Of a DNA stretch of 51,470 bases, positions 23,857 to 32,537 are shown in pieces. The notes under the pieces are model-generated. The model worked only from the letters and a program-made list of their open reading frames with translations, made no database searches and was not told the DNA's origin. Position 1 is the stretch's first letter. Each line of letters opens with the position of its first letter. Made by a program: the position numbers and the translations under genes. Origin of the DNA: Oscillospiraceae bacterium (GTDB lineage: Bacteria > Bacillota > Clostridia > Oscillospirales > Acutalibacteraceae); NCBI GenBank assembly GCA_031271865.1, contig JAISUW010000034.1, forward strand, positions 1-51,470, read 5' to 3'.

Positions 23857-24813
23857 ATGGGTACCCTTATCGCCTTTATCATCCTCGCCGTCGTTGTAAT
23901 TGTCGTAGCCATTGCGAACATCCGCATTGTCCCGCAGTCGGAGGCCTATGTCATTGAGCGTCTGGGAACCTACAAGGACACGTGGAAAGCCGGCCTGCAC
24001 TTGAAGATTCCTTTCATTGACCGCATTTCAAAGAAAGTGAGCCTCAAGGAACACGTTGCGGATTTCCCGCCGCAGCCGGTCATCACGAAAGACAACGTTA
24101 CCATGCAGATTGACTCTGTTGTCTTCTACCAAGTGACCGACCCCAAGCTCTACACCTACGGCGTGGAGCGTCCGATGGCTGCCATTGAGAACCTGACCGC
24201 CACCACCCTGCGCAACATCACCGGCGACTTGGAGCTGGACCAGACCCTCACCAGCCGCGACACCATCAATGCACGCATGCGCACCATCTTGGACGAGGCC
24301 ACCGACCCTTGGGGCATCAAGGTCAACCGCGTGGAGCTGAAAAACATCCTCCCCCCCCGTGAGATCCAGAACGCCATGGAGAAGCAGATGAAGGCAGAGC
24401 GCGAGCGCCGTGAGTCCATCCTCCGCGCCGAGGGCGACAAGGCATCCCGCATCCTGACGGCCGAGGGCGAGAAGCAGCAGAAGATTACCCAAGCCGAGGG
24501 CGAGAAAGAGTCCGCCATCCTCCGCGCCGAGGCCGCGAAGCAGGCAGCCATCCTTGCCGCGCAGGCGGAGAAGCAGTCCGCCATTCTCCGCGCCGAAGGG
24601 CAGGCCGAGGCCATCCTCAAAATCCAGCAGGCCGACGCCGATGCCGCCAAACTCATCAACGAGGCAGACCCCGGGCAGGCCTATATCACCTTGCAGTCCT
24701 TGGAGGCGTTTAAAGCCGCCGCCAACGGGCAGGCCACGAAGATTATTATCCCGAGTGAGATCCAAGGCATCGCCGCCTTGGCGAAGGGCATCTTGGAATC
24801 CGCGAAAGATTGA
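23857..24813 (+). CDS. SPFH/Band 7 (stomatin-like) membrane protein
   Basis: The 318-residue protein has an N-terminal membrane anchor (about residues 3-22), a Band 7 domain (NIRIVPQSEAYVIERLGTYK from about 23, SVVFYQVTDP, LRNITGDLELDQTL, WGIKVNRVELKNI), a long Ala/Glu coiled coil with repeated 'ILRAEG' units (about 185-265) and a C-terminal segment AAANGQATKIIIPSEI. This is the QmcA/stomatin pattern. It probably oligomerises at the membrane with the NfeD proteins encoded upstream. The start at 23857 has AAAGGAGA. Confidence 0.95.
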   Translation: MGTLIAFIILAVVVIVVAIANIRIVPQSEAYVIERLGTYKDTWKAGLHLKIPFIDRISKKVSLKEHVADFPPQPVITKDNVTMQIDSVVFYQVTDPKLYTYGVERPMAAIENLTATTLRNITGDLELDQTLTSRDTINARMRTILDEATDPWGIKVNRVELKNILPPREIQNAMEKQMKAERERRESILRAEGDKASRILTAEGEKQQKITQAEGEKESAILRAEAAKQAAILAAQAEKQSAILRAEGQAEAILKIQQADADAAKLINEADPGQAYITLQSLEAFKAAANGQATKIIIPSEIQGIAALAKGILESAKD

Positions 24814-24857
24814 CGCGCACAGGAGCGCGTTTTGAGATTGGATGGAGATGAGTACCA

Positions 24858-25085
24858 ATGACCGAATTCTGGGACGCAATCGCGAACTTCTTTGAATCTT
24901 TGGTCATGCCCTATGTCTACGTCTTCAGTTTCATCCGGGGCATATTTGAAACCCCTGCAACCGTTTGGGAGTTGGTGACCGGAGGCATTCGGGACATCAT
25001 AGACGGTTTCCGTTCGATAGGCTCCGGCGGCACAGCGGATGCCCTATCGTGGCAGCAGGTGATTGCAAATCTATTCGGCGGCTGA
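24858..25085 (+). CDS. Small amphipathic/hydrophobic protein (75 aa)
   Basis: The 75-residue ORF starts MTEFWDAIANFFESLVMPYV and has a hydrophobic N-terminal half (about 4-35) and a Gly/Ser/Ala-rich C-terminal half. GGAG lies about 10 nt upstream. It follows the stomatin-like gene by 44 nt with a weak hairpin (CGCGC/GCGCG near 24814-24832) between. No family is recognised. Confidence 0.6.
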   Translation: MTEFWDAIANFFESLVMPYVYVFSFIRGIFETPATVWELVTGGIRDIIDGFRSIGSGGTADALSWQQVIANLFGG

Positions 25086-25196
25086 AGTGTCGCTTATCCA
25101 AACGAATACCCGGCCGCACGCGCGGTTATGGAAGTGTGCCGTTAAAAATAGAGCAGAACTTAAAATGCCATTATATATTTTCGGAGGTTAGGACCA

Positions 25197-25394
25197 ATGG
25201 GTACTTGGCAATCCATCGCAGAGAGCTTCGGCTCGCTGTGGGACATCTTCACAAGCTGGAACCCCGTCGCGGGACCGATTCTCGGATTTCTTCCTTTCGT
25301 GCTGGTAGAATTTGCTTACATCGGCTTCAATCTGGCGAACCTACTGGTGGATTTGATTCTCCTCATCCTCGGTATGCCGACCACGCCGTGGTAA
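25197..25394 (+). CDS. Small membrane protein (65 aa)
   Basis: The 65-residue ORF starts MGTWQSIAESFGSLWDIF and has one or two membrane helices (about 26-60) ending in MPTTPW. GGAGG lies 9 nt upstream. It resembles the preceding 75-aa ORF in composition (short aromatic amphipathic N terminus, then hydrophobic), and the small ORFs at 5428-5844, but I cannot show homology by eye. Confidence 0.6.
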   Translation: MGTWQSIAESFGSLWDIFTSWNPVAGPILGFLPFVLVEFAYIGFNLANLLVDLILLILGMPTTPW

Positions 25395-25428
25395 GCAAGA
25401 GGCAAGAAAGAAGAAGCAAGCGTGCGGT

Positions 25429-25450
25429 ATTCTCCCCTTGCGGGGAGAAT
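25429..25450 (+). terminator. Hairpin after the small membrane protein gene
   Basis: ATTCTCCCC (25429-25437) pairs with GGGGAGAAT (25442-25450), downstream of CAAGAGG/CAAGAAA heptad repeats (25394-25420). Confidence 0.55.
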
Positions 25451-25503
25451 GCTTTGGTGTGTGTTTACGTCAAGTTAGCCGCGAAGCAGGGAGAGTTTAG
25501 CTT

Positions 25504-25848
25504 ATGAGCGGGATCAGAGAAGTCAACATCAAAGAAGATATGCCCACCGTGAACGAAGCGGTGCGCCGGCTCCAAGACTTAGTGCCCCTCTCCAAAGCAG
25601 AGGGGTATAAGGTGCTGAAAATTATCCACGGCTACGGCTCCACCGGGCAGGGCGGCGCCATCGGACAAGCCGTCCGGCGCCGCTGCCAAGACTACAAAGC
25701 AAAGGGCAAAGTGCACGGTGTCATTCCCGGTGAAAACCTCAGCATCTTTGATGCCGACACCCGCAAGGCCCTCCAATCCTGCCCGGAGCTGAAGAAAGAC
25801 CCCGCCTTTGAGCAATACAATCGGGGAATCACGTTTATTATCCTATAG
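25504..25848 (+). CDS. Stand-alone Smr-domain protein
   Basis: The 114-residue protein resembles the small MutS-related domain: IREVNIKEDMPTVNEAVRRL at the N terminus and KIIHGYGSTGQGGAIGQAV (about residue 40) in place of the usual HGxGxG loop. Smr domains cut nucleic acids with structure or mediate collided-ribosome rescue when fused to MutS2. The N-terminal 'D' of the canonical DLHG motif is not evident, so activity is uncertain. It starts at ATG 25504. Confidence 0.8.
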   Translation: MSGIREVNIKEDMPTVNEAVRRLQDLVPLSKAEGYKVLKIIHGYGSTGQGGAIGQAVRRRCQDYKAKGKVHGVIPGENLSIFDADTRKALQSCPELKKDPAFEQYNRGITFIIL

Positions 25849-25901
25849 CTGCGCCAATAGTTACAATCGGTAACAAAAAATGCACCAAACAGGGAGCTTC
25901 T

Positions 25902-26375
25902 ATGACCGTTATTGCCGCCATAGACCGAAACAATGCCATCGGCCGGGAGAACCGCCTGCTCTTTCGCCTGAAAGGCGACTTGGCCAACTTCAAACGCCTC
26001 ACCATGGGGCATACCATCCTCATGGGGCGCAAGACCTTTGAGAGTCTCCCGCGTTTGCTGCCGGGCAGAAACCACGCCGTCCTCTCCCGCGACCCGGACT
26101 TTAACCCCGACGGCGTGACCGTACTCCGCTCGCCGGAGGAAGCTGCCGCGCTCCCGCCCAATACCTTTATCATCGGCGGCGCATCCGTTTATGAACGTAT
26201 GCTGCCGTTAGCGGATACCTGTATCCTGACAAAAATCGATGCCGCCGCCCCCGCCGCCGATGCGTACTTCCCGGATATAGACGCCGACCCGCAGTGGATA
26301 TGCACCGAAGCATCCCCTCCTATGCTGGAGGAGGGGGTGCGGTATACGTTCTGCACGTACCGCCGCCGGGGGTAA
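25902..26375 (+). CDS. folA: Dihydrofolate reductase
   Basis: The 157-residue enzyme reduces dihydrofolate with NADPH. Signatures: MTVIAAIDRNNAIGRENRLL at the N terminus, MGHTILMGRKTFESLP (about residue 36), the NADPH-binding FIIGGASVYERMLPLAD (about 88) and a C-terminal tail of beta strands. The catalytic acidic position after LLFRLKGDL (Asp27 in E. coli numbering) is present as D. AGGGAG precedes the ATG. A GTTAC core repeat lies just upstream (25860-25874), between smr and folA. No thyA is adjacent. Confidence 0.95.
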   Translation: MTVIAAIDRNNAIGRENRLLFRLKGDLANFKRLTMGHTILMGRKTFESLPRLLPGRNHAVLSRDPDFNPDGVTVLRSPEEAAALPPNTFIIGGASVYERMLPLADTCILTKIDAAAPAADAYFPDIDADPQWICTEASPPMLEEGVRYTFCTYRRRG

Positions 26376-26388
26376 CGCACCGCCCCCG

Positions 26389-26440
26389 CCCGCTACGCGT
26401 AACCGGTTGCCCTTTGGTATAACTTATTACGCGTAGCGGG
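26389..26440. repeat. Inverted repeat with CCCGCTACGCGTAA arms
   Basis: CCCGCTACGCGTAA (26389-26402) pairs with TTACGCGTAGCGGG (26427-26440), a perfect 14-bp stem with a 24-nt loop. A further short inverted repeat (CACCG/CGGTG) follows at 26445-26461. It lies between folA and the aldose epimerase gene. Confidence 0.8.
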
Positions 26441-26481
26441 GGTGCACCGAGCGTAGCGGTGTCCGCCGCACAAACAATTCC

Positions 26482-26510
26482 TTGCAATCTTTTCCTGTCT
26501 GTGCTATAAT
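26482..26510 (+). promoter_or_regulatory. Promoter of the aldose epimerase-like gene
   Basis: TTGCAA (26482-26487), 17-nt spacer, TATAAT (26505-26510). Transcription should begin near 26517, which excludes the in-frame ATG at 26512 as the start. Confidence 0.8.
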
Positions 26511-26541
26511 TATGGGAAAGGGAGGGATTGTAACGCGTTAT

Positions 26542-27381
26542 GTGATACAGAGCGAGGAATTGGCAGCGGCAGCAGACACGCATGGGGCCGAGCTGCAATC
26601 CGTCAGCTACAGAGGAGAGGAATACCTCTGGCAAGGGGACGCGAACTACTGGGCGGCGAAGTCGCCGCTGCTGTTCCCTATTTGCGGGCGGCTCAAGGGC
26701 GGGCAGTATAAGCACGGCGGCAACACATACAAACTGGGTTGCCATGGTTTTGCGCAGCACACGGATTTTCTCCCCAAGCGCACCTACCGTGATGAACTGT
26801 TGTTCCGAGACAGCGGACCGCACCCGCAATACCCATTTCCCTACCGCTTGGAAGTGGGCTACGGCGTAAAAAACGGCAACACACTGACAGCAACGGCAAC
26901 CGTCACCAATCCGGTTTGGGATGCGTTGCCTTGCTCCTTGGGTTTCCATCCCGGCTTTTGGTACAAGGAGGGCGACTTCCTGCGGTTTGATACGCTGGAG
27001 AACGCACACGCTCTGCGCATAAATAAGGACGGCCTCATGGAGGGCGGCAGCGACCCGGAGGTGTTCCTTAACGGCACGGATGTCCTACTCACGCCGGAGT
27101 ACTTCATGACGAACCACATTCTGGAAGGCATACAATCCGAGGCTGTTACGCTCATGCGCGGGGAGACGGCGGTCTGGCGTTTTGCTTTCCGTTCTCCGTT
27201 CCGGGTGCTGGGCATCTGGTCGGTGCCGAACGCGCCCTTTGTGTGCATAGAGCCGTGGATAGGTCTCCCTGACCCGGCAAGCGGCGTCAGCGGCTTCTAT
27301 GCCAAACCCGGTTTGGTGCATTTGGCCGAGAGGCAGACGCTTACCTTGAAATGGGAACTGACAGTTTACCGAAGACTGTAA
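26542..27381 (+). CDS. Aldose 1-epimerase family protein (GalM/LacX-like)
   Basis: The protein has about 279 residues. It shows the family core: DTHGAELQSVSYRGEEYLWQ, SPLLFPICGRLKGG, KLGCHGFAQHTDFL (catalytic-region His) and CSLGFHPGF, then GVKVx-type strands ending at CIEPWIGLPDP with the catalytic-type Glu. The protein probably interconverts sugar anomers. The start is uncertain: GTG 26542 fits the family N terminus, although GGGAGG is 16 nt away; an in-frame ATG at 26512 lies at or before the likely transcript start. Confidence 0.88.
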   Translation: MIQSEELAAAADTHGAELQSVSYRGEEYLWQGDANYWAAKSPLLFPICGRLKGGQYKHGGNTYKLGCHGFAQHTDFLPKRTYRDELLFRDSGPHPQYPFPYRLEVGYGVKNGNTLTATATVTNPVWDALPCSLGFHPGFWYKEGDFLRFDTLENAHALRINKDGLMEGGSDPEVFLNGTDVLLTPEYFMTNHILEGIQSEAVTLMRGETAVWRFAFRSPFRVLGIWSVPNAPFVCIEPWIGLPDPASGVSGFYAKPGLVHLAERQTLTLKWELTVYRRL

Positions 27382-27388
27382 GCGTTGT

Positions 27389-27511
27389 TTTGGATTTTTT
27401 TTGTTACCAATTGTTACCTATACTCTTACATCTTGCTTCATGCCTCTTGTTTTTGGATTTTTTTTGTTACCTTTTGTTATCTTTACGCTTACATCTTGCT
27501 TCTTGCTGGGG
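27389..27511. repeat. Two tandem copies of the composite GTTAC/CAAGARG element
   Basis: Two ~62-bp copies each contain TTTTGGATT, a T-run, a GTTACC-N5-TTAY core (27413-27427 and 27466-27480) and then CTTACATCTTGCTTC, the reverse complement of heptads related to CAAGARG. They fill the gap between the epimerase and the FAD gene. Confidence 0.85.
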
Positions 27512-27521
27512 AGGACAGACC

Positions 27522-28826
27522 TTGAAAATCATTATCATCGGTGCCGGTGTAGCGGGACTTGCCTTGGCGGGGCAGCTGGATTCCGCGAAACACGAGGTAG
27601 CCGTCTACGAGCGCGACACGGAGGAAGTGTTCGCCGGGAAGTACGGCTGGTATGACAACATCAACTGCAACGACCTCGCCAAAATCGGTTTTGCCCATCT
27701 GATTCCGCGCAAGTTCCCGGAGGAGGAGGACCGCATTCTGACCGGCCCCTCCAAGACGACAAGAGCCGTCTTCCGCATCAGCGCCGAGGGGGAGTATGAA
27801 CCCATTTGGCGGCCGACCCTTCTGGGGCAGCTGAAAGCCGATGCCGTCCAACACGCCGCGATTACCTACGGCAAGCCCGTGCGCTCCCTGCTGATAGAGA
27901 ACAACAAGGTGCTGGGCGTAGAAACATCCGACGGCGAAGAAGAAGCCGACTTGGTCGTGGACTGCGCCGGGCTGACCGGTTTGAACCAGACGCTTTTGGA
28001 GCCGGGGATGCTCCGCCACCGTGCGTCGGAGTATTTCACAGCCTACCGCGCCGTCTATAAGCACACGCCGAAAGGTCCTGCCCCGGGTATGGACAACATC
28101 ATCCTCAAGCACTGCGGGGAGATGGGTGTCGGTTGGTACAACGTGGATCCGGATGGGAATATAGATATTCTCTTGGGCCGCTTGGGGCAGCTGCGCAAAG
28201 AGACCATCCAGAAGTCCCTGTCGGATATACAGGCGTGGAGCGCTTCTTGGTCGGAATTGGGCGAGCTGATACAGGCCGGCGTGTATACCATCCCGGTGCG
28301 CTATCCCTTGCTGCAGATGGTCTTCGACGGCTATGCAGCCGTAGGGGACAGCGCCTACATGACCATCCCCATGATGGGCAGCGGGGTCGTCAATGCAATC
28401 CATGGAGCAAAGCTCCTCGCCAAGCTCCTCAACGCCCAAGACGCCAAGACCACGGAAGCCCTCTGGCCCTATCAGGTGCAGTATTTCAAGAAAGCGGTCG
28501 GGGATGCGTTTGCCATAGACATCCTCAAGCGCACGGCGTTGGGGCTGTCCAATGAGAAAGTAGACGCCCTCTTAGGCGCGGGACTCCTCTCGGCGGCGGA
28601 CATAGCGAGCATCTTCACCGGGCACTTCATATCTCTGAAGCCCCTGGACTTGATTGCCAAGGTTCCGGGCGGGGTAAAGGTACCGCTCATCGTTGCGGAA
28701 ATCGCCGCCGCGATTGCCCGCGCTTTGGCTGCGGCACAGCTTGCCAAGCTTATCCCTGCGACCTATGACCGGCGCATTGTCGGCGTCTGGCAGCGCAACT
28801 TAGCCAAACTCGTCCGTAATGCCTAA
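27522..28826 (+). CDS. FAD-dependent oxidoreductase, geranylgeranyl reductase/monooxygenase-like
   Basis: The 434-residue flavoprotein starts with KIIIIGAGVAGLALAGQLD, a GxGxxG dinucleotide fold, followed by a VAVYERD acidic end and a second FAD motif AAVGDSAYMTIPMMGSGVVN (about residue 275) as in geranylgeranyl reductase-type and PHBH-fold enzymes. A C-terminal helical segment (about 360-434) is extra and partly hydrophobic. The start codon is TTG at 27522 with GGAGG 7 nt upstream, directly after the repeat element. The substrate is unknown; the next gene is a UroD-like protein. Confidence 0.87.
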   Translation: MKIIIIGAGVAGLALAGQLDSAKHEVAVYERDTEEVFAGKYGWYDNINCNDLAKIGFAHLIPRKFPEEEDRILTGPSKTTRAVFRISAEGEYEPIWRPTLLGQLKADAVQHAAITYGKPVRSLLIENNKVLGVETSDGEEEADLVVDCAGLTGLNQTLLEPGMLRHRASEYFTAYRAVYKHTPKGPAPGMDNIILKHCGEMGVGWYNVDPDGNIDILLGRLGQLRKETIQKSLSDIQAWSASWSELGELIQAGVYTIPVRYPLLQMVFDGYAAVGDSAYMTIPMMGSGVVNAIHGAKLLAKLLNAQDAKTTEALWPYQVQYFKKAVGDAFAIDILKRTALGLSNEKVDALLGAGLLSAADIASIFTGHFISLKPLDLIAKVPGGVKVPLIVAEIAAAIARALAAAQLAKLIPATYDRRIVGVWQRNLAKLVRNA

Positions 28827-28861
28827 CCGGCAAAATGAAATACACAGGAGAAACCCAATCC

Positions 28862-29914
28862 ATGAGAAAAGCCTACTCCAAAGAAGAAGTCATCGCCGCC
28901 GTAGAGAGAAAACCCGGCGCCAAAGCCATCCCTTGCGCCCACTATAAGTGGACGGGGCAAGGCTTGGGTGAGCGCTACGGCACTTCCCTCCAAGAGGTGT
29001 ATGATAAATATCCGGACGATGTATATTCGCACTTCTTCCACCAGCCCGGCTACTTCACCACCTCCTGCGCAGCCGACCCGGAGTGGCGCTGGGGGTATAA
29101 GGACTATAAGGATACCGGCAAACACGGCTTGGATGCCAATGTGCTGTTGGAGGAATGGGACGAACTGCCTCTGTTCCTGGAGAAGTTCCCGAAGCAGGAG
29201 CAGATCCGCGCGGCCGGGTTCCCGGACTACAAGCACCTGAAAGACCGAGCGGCGGACAAGTATCGGCTGGGCAGTTTCTGGAGCATCTTCCATGAGAAGT
29301 TCTGGGGGATGCGCGGCATGGAAAACCTCATGCTGGACTACTACGACAACATGGATGGCCTGAAAGCGGTGGCCGCTGCGTTCCTGGAGTTCTGGAAAGC
29401 CATTGTGGACATCTACGCGGAGCTGGGCTATGACGCCATCTTCACCTCCGATGACTTGGGGCACCAGACAGGTCCCATGATGTCCCCGGCCGTATTTGCG
29501 GAATTCTACTTCCCGCTGTACAAAGAAATCATCGGCTACACCCACGGCAAGGGGATGCACTTCTGGCTCCATTCCTGCGGGGACAATACCCTCCTGATGC
29601 CGTATCTCATAGAGGCCGGTTTGGATGTCTTCCACCCGGTGCAGCGCGGCTGCATGGACGAGGCCGAGACCGCCCGGAAGTGGGGGCGGCAGATTACATT
29701 CCTCTACGGAGCGGACGTGCAGCACGAAATCCCGGAAGGCACACCCGAAAGTATCCGTGCGTACCTGACCGATACCATCCGTAGCTTCAAAGCCGCTAAT
29801 CCGGACGGCGGTCTGTGCTTAGCTGCCGGCAACGGCATCCAATCCGACTGCCCCTTGGAGAACATCGACGCCATGCTGGACACCATGGCTTCGGCAGCCG
29901 CCGGTGCGCAGTGA
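28862..29914 (+). CDS. Uroporphyrinogen decarboxylase-family protein (methyltransferase-like)
   Basis: The 350-residue TIM-barrel protein shows GYDAIFTSDDLGHQTGPMM, GKGMHFWLHSCGDNTLLMPY (about 220) and EAGLDVFHPVQ, a pattern of the URO-D superfamily branch that includes corrinoid-dependent methyltransferases (MtaA/MtbA type), where His and Cys of HSCGD bind zinc. True heme-pathway decarboxylase is less likely. It starts at ATG 28862 with AGGAGA; an earlier in-frame ATG at 28835 is possible. It is 35 nt downstream of the FAD gene. Confidence 0.87.
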   Translation: MRKAYSKEEVIAAVERKPGAKAIPCAHYKWTGQGLGERYGTSLQEVYDKYPDDVYSHFFHQPGYFTTSCAADPEWRWGYKDYKDTGKHGLDANVLLEEWDELPLFLEKFPKQEQIRAAGFPDYKHLKDRAADKYRLGSFWSIFHEKFWGMRGMENLMLDYYDNMDGLKAVAAAFLEFWKAIVDIYAELGYDAIFTSDDLGHQTGPMMSPAVFAEFYFPLYKEIIGYTHGKGMHFWLHSCGDNTLLMPYLIEAGLDVFHPVQRGCMDEAETARKWGRQITFLYGADVQHEIPEGTPESIRAYLTDTIRSFKAANPDGGLCLAAGNGIQSDCPLENIDAMLDTMASAAAGAQ

Positions 29915-29971
29915 ACCGGCAGCAAAGCAGGAGCGCACGGCCGGCTCCAATATGCAATCGAGGTAATGGTT

Positions 29972-30682
29972 ATGAATCAAAAGCAAACGCTCGTCCACCA
30001 AATCGTGACGCTGCTGCTGTCTGTGACGGCGGTGCCGCTGATGTATTGGGGGGCTGTGCTGTTTATCCGCGCCGACCTCGGGCTGGGTCTGAATCTCGGC
30101 AGTTCCTTGGGCGCACTCGGCAGTCTGCTGGGCAGTTTGGGCGGTTCATCGGAATCCAAGCCGCCCTGGGAGGACTTCATCAGCCTCTCCCTCCTGCGCC
30201 GCACGTTCTCGGGGGAATCCAAACTGACCCAGTTCTTCTCCGGATTCAAGCTGGAGTGGATTACCGCCGACATCCGCAAGGTGCTCCTGCCCGGCCTGAT
30301 TGGGATTGCGCTGGTGTTCCTTGCGGCTTTGGTTCTGTTGGCGGCGGGGATAGTCGGCATGGTGCGCAAGAAGAACAAGCCCGTACTCCTCCTCTGCGCG
30401 GCAGCCGGCGGGTGTATCCTTACGGGGCTGTGCTTCTTCCGTTACTTCGGAAACAAAGTCACCAACCCCGGCTTCGATTTGATGGCGATCCTGGGCTCCG
30501 GGGAACTGTCCAAACTGCTGAGTCTGTTCGTCGACCCCACCGTCCTCGTCATGAAGATGTCGTGGGGGGTGTTCCTGCTCTTTGTGCTGTGCGGTCTGGT
30601 CGCACTCTGGCGCGTTTGGTGGCCCTACTTCATTGAGAAACAAAAGCCGGTGCCGAAACGGGCGGCAAGGCGGATTCGGTAG
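29972..30682 (+). CDS. Membrane protein of unknown function (three to four helices)
   Basis: The 236-residue protein has hydrophobic segments at about residues 10-33, 100-125, 130-152 and 195-215. Between the first two is a Gly/Ser/Leu-rich loop (LGSSLGALGSLLGSLGGSSE). The C terminus is strongly basic (KRAARRIR). No family is recognised. GAGGT lies 7 nt upstream of ATG 29972. Two palindromes follow the stop. Confidence 0.72.
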   Translation: MNQKQTLVHQIVTLLLSVTAVPLMYWGAVLFIRADLGLGLNLGSSLGALGSLLGSLGGSSESKPPWEDFISLSLLRRTFSGESKLTQFFSGFKLEWITADIRKVLLPGLIGIALVFLAALVLLAAGIVGMVRKKNKPVLLLCAAAGGCILTGLCFFRYFGNKVTNPGFDLMAILGSGELSKLLSLFVDPTVLVMKMSWGVFLLFVLCGLVALWRVWWPYFIEKQKPVPKRAARRIR

Positions 30683-30683
30683 C

Positions 30684-30720
30684 GAGCGCCGTACGGCGCT
30701 CCGGACGCCGTACGGCGTCC
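30684..30720. repeat. Two perfect palindromes with CCGTACGG centre
   Basis: GAGCGCCGTACGGCGCTC (30684-30701) and GGACGCCGTACGGCGTCC (30703-30720) are 18-bp perfect palindromes whose outer bases differ in a compensated way, placed two bases after the stop of the upstream gene. Confidence 0.9.
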
Positions 30721-30754
30721 CTCCCCGACACTCAAGGCAAGGGAGACACGCAAA

Positions 30755-31300
30755 ATGGACTGGTACAATTTAACGTCCGAAGAAATCAAATCCAAGATAG
30801 ACGCAGTATTCAGCGCGAAAGAGAACCTGAACAATCTGCACAAAGAATCGGACAAACTGGAAACAACACGCTTAGCGTTCACCCGGTCGAAACTGCGGAC
30901 CATGGTGACTTGGATAATCGTATCGGCAGTGCTTCTCCTGCTGATGTGGGGGGTTGTGAAGATAGCCAAGCTTTCCGATTGGTGGATAGCCGTTGTGGGG
31001 ATTGTTTTTCTGATTCCGGCTTGGTATACATGGAAATCACGGCAAAAGCTCTTGGACGAATATGAGGAGAAGCTTGCGGCGATTTGGGAACAGATTAACG
31101 AGGCAGAATTGCGGTTTCACGCCCTCTCCGAGGAGTTACCCGAATACCTGCGCGGCGACGATGCCCTTTCCATCCTAAGGGATATATGTTCCAACGGTTT
31201 GGCCGCCAACTGGAGGGAGACCCTCCAGATCTACCGCAGAATCAAGACGGATGTATACATCCGCGAGAAAGCCGTTCTCCATCTGCGTGACAATGATTAA
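30755..31300 (+). CDS. Membrane protein with flanking coiled-coil regions, unknown function
   Basis: This is 181 residues: an N-terminal charged helix (about 5-45), two adjacent membrane helices (about 50-70 and 76-94), then a long charged C-terminal region (about 97-181; QKLLDEYEEKLAAIWEQINE). The arrangement resembles small membrane proteins of unknown role, with both termini probably cytoplasmic. No family is recognised. A ribosome binding site AAGGGAG lies upstream. Confidence 0.72.
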   Translation: MDWYNLTSEEIKSKIDAVFSAKENLNNLHKESDKLETTRLAFTRSKLRTMVTWIIVSAVLLLLMWGVVKIAKLSDWWIAVVGIVFLIPAWYTWKSRQKLLDEYEEKLAAIWEQINEAELRFHALSEELPEYLRGDDALSILRDICSNGLAANWRETLQIYRRIKTDVYIREKAVLHLRDND

Positions 31301-31386
31301 TTATGGGTATTTCATGCACAAGCGGGCAAACTAAGGGTATAAAATCAGGCAGCCGCCGGCGCTGCCGCCCTTAGGAGGAATGCCCT

Positions 31387-32481
31387 GTGAAACAGAAGAA
31401 CATCTTATGGCGCGCAGCGGTGGTATTTGCCGCCATGACCCTTGCCCTGTCGGTGTTTTACGCCTGCGGACAGAAAACCGCCGATGACTTGACCACAACC
31501 ATCCCGGACTACGCGACCGAACCGGACTCCACCACACTCTATGGGGATTGGTTCTCCTCAACTTCGGAATTGACACTGCCGGCGCCGGATGAAAGCACGA
31601 CAGAGTTAGCCACTTTCCCGGAAGAGGCGACGGCTCCCGTCGCGGAGCAATCCGTTACCGCGAAACCCTCCATGGACATTACCCTCGGGAAAGCCAACCC
31701 TGCTTCCGGCTTGCCCTCCGGCTTGGACCCCCTGCCGGAGCGGCCGGTTACCATTGCCGACCCCAACAACGCCAAAGGTTTGCCGACAAAGAAAATCGAA
31801 CATTCCTTCGGCTACGCGAAGGACGAAGTTCCCCATGACATCAGCGTCACGAATCAAAAGTTCTTTGACGATAAGGGCTACGCCGCCATCACCTTGGATC
31901 AGAAGACACCGGGTAAGGTGCTGTATCTGACCTTTGACAGCGGCTATGAGAACGGCAACACCGAGAAAATCCTCAACACGCTCAAGGAGAAAGGGGTACC
32001 CGCCGCTTTCTTCTGCACGACAGCGGAGATGAAAGCCGTCCCCGACCTCATCGGCCGGATGATTAAGGAAGGACACATTGTGGGCAACCATTCCGTGAAG
32101 CACCCCTCCTTTGCGGAGATTGACCGCACCCGCATGGCGCAGGAGGTCATAGAGGCCGACAACTACCTGCGCACCAATTTTGGTTACTCCGCACCCTTCT
32201 TCCGCTTCCCGATGGGAGAGTACAGTGAGTCCGCGCTGGATGCCTTGGCTTCCTTGGGCTATTACTCCGTCTTCTGGTCCCTGGCTTACTCCGACTGGGA
32301 CACCGCCAACCAAAAGGGCGCACAGAATGCCATTGATACAGTGATGGAGCGCATCCACCCCGGTGCCGTCATCCTCCTGCACTCCGTCTCCACCGACAAC
32401 ACCGAGGCCTTGGCGGACATCATAGATGCGGCAAGGGCAAAAGGGTATGAGTTCCGGTCTTTGACGCAGTTCCCGGTGTGA
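31387..32481 (+). CDS. Polysaccharide deacetylase, PdaA-like lipoprotein
   Basis: The 364-residue protein has a lipoprotein-type signal (LSVFYAC, Cys about residue 27), a ~110-residue Ser/Thr/Pro-rich linker, and a NodB-type deacetylase domain (about 170-364). Motifs: YLTFDSGYENGNTEKIL, GHIVGNHSVKHPSF (metal-binding HxxxH), FFRFPMGEYSE, FWSLAYSDWD and IHPGAVILLHSVS, as in PdaA, the enzyme that deacetylates N-acetylmuramic acid to make spore-cortex muramic lactam. That role fits a spore former. The start is GTG 31387 with AGGAGG at 8 nt. A strong terminator (32538-32565) follows. Confidence 0.93.
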   Translation: MKQKNILWRAAVVFAAMTLALSVFYACGQKTADDLTTTIPDYATEPDSTTLYGDWFSSTSELTLPAPDESTTELATFPEEATAPVAEQSVTAKPSMDITLGKANPASGLPSGLDPLPERPVTIADPNNAKGLPTKKIEHSFGYAKDEVPHDISVTNQKFFDDKGYAAITLDQKTPGKVLYLTFDSGYENGNTEKILNTLKEKGVPAAFFCTTAEMKAVPDLIGRMIKEGHIVGNHSVKHPSFAEIDRTRMAQEVIEADNYLRTNFGYSAPFFRFPMGEYSESALDALASLGYYSVFWSLAYSDWDTANQKGAQNAIDTVMERIHPGAVILLHSVSTDNTEALADIIDAARAKGYEFRSLTQFPV

Positions 32482-32537
32482 TTTGTTTTTTGGATTGGTA
32501 GGATTCTCCGCCTCGGAAGTTCTGCCCCCACTCCCCG

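Noticed and set aside
26512-26541. ATG at 26512 as the start of the aldose epimerase gene
   Set aside because: It lies 2 nt after the -10 box of the likely promoter, before the expected transcript start, and has no ribosome binding site.
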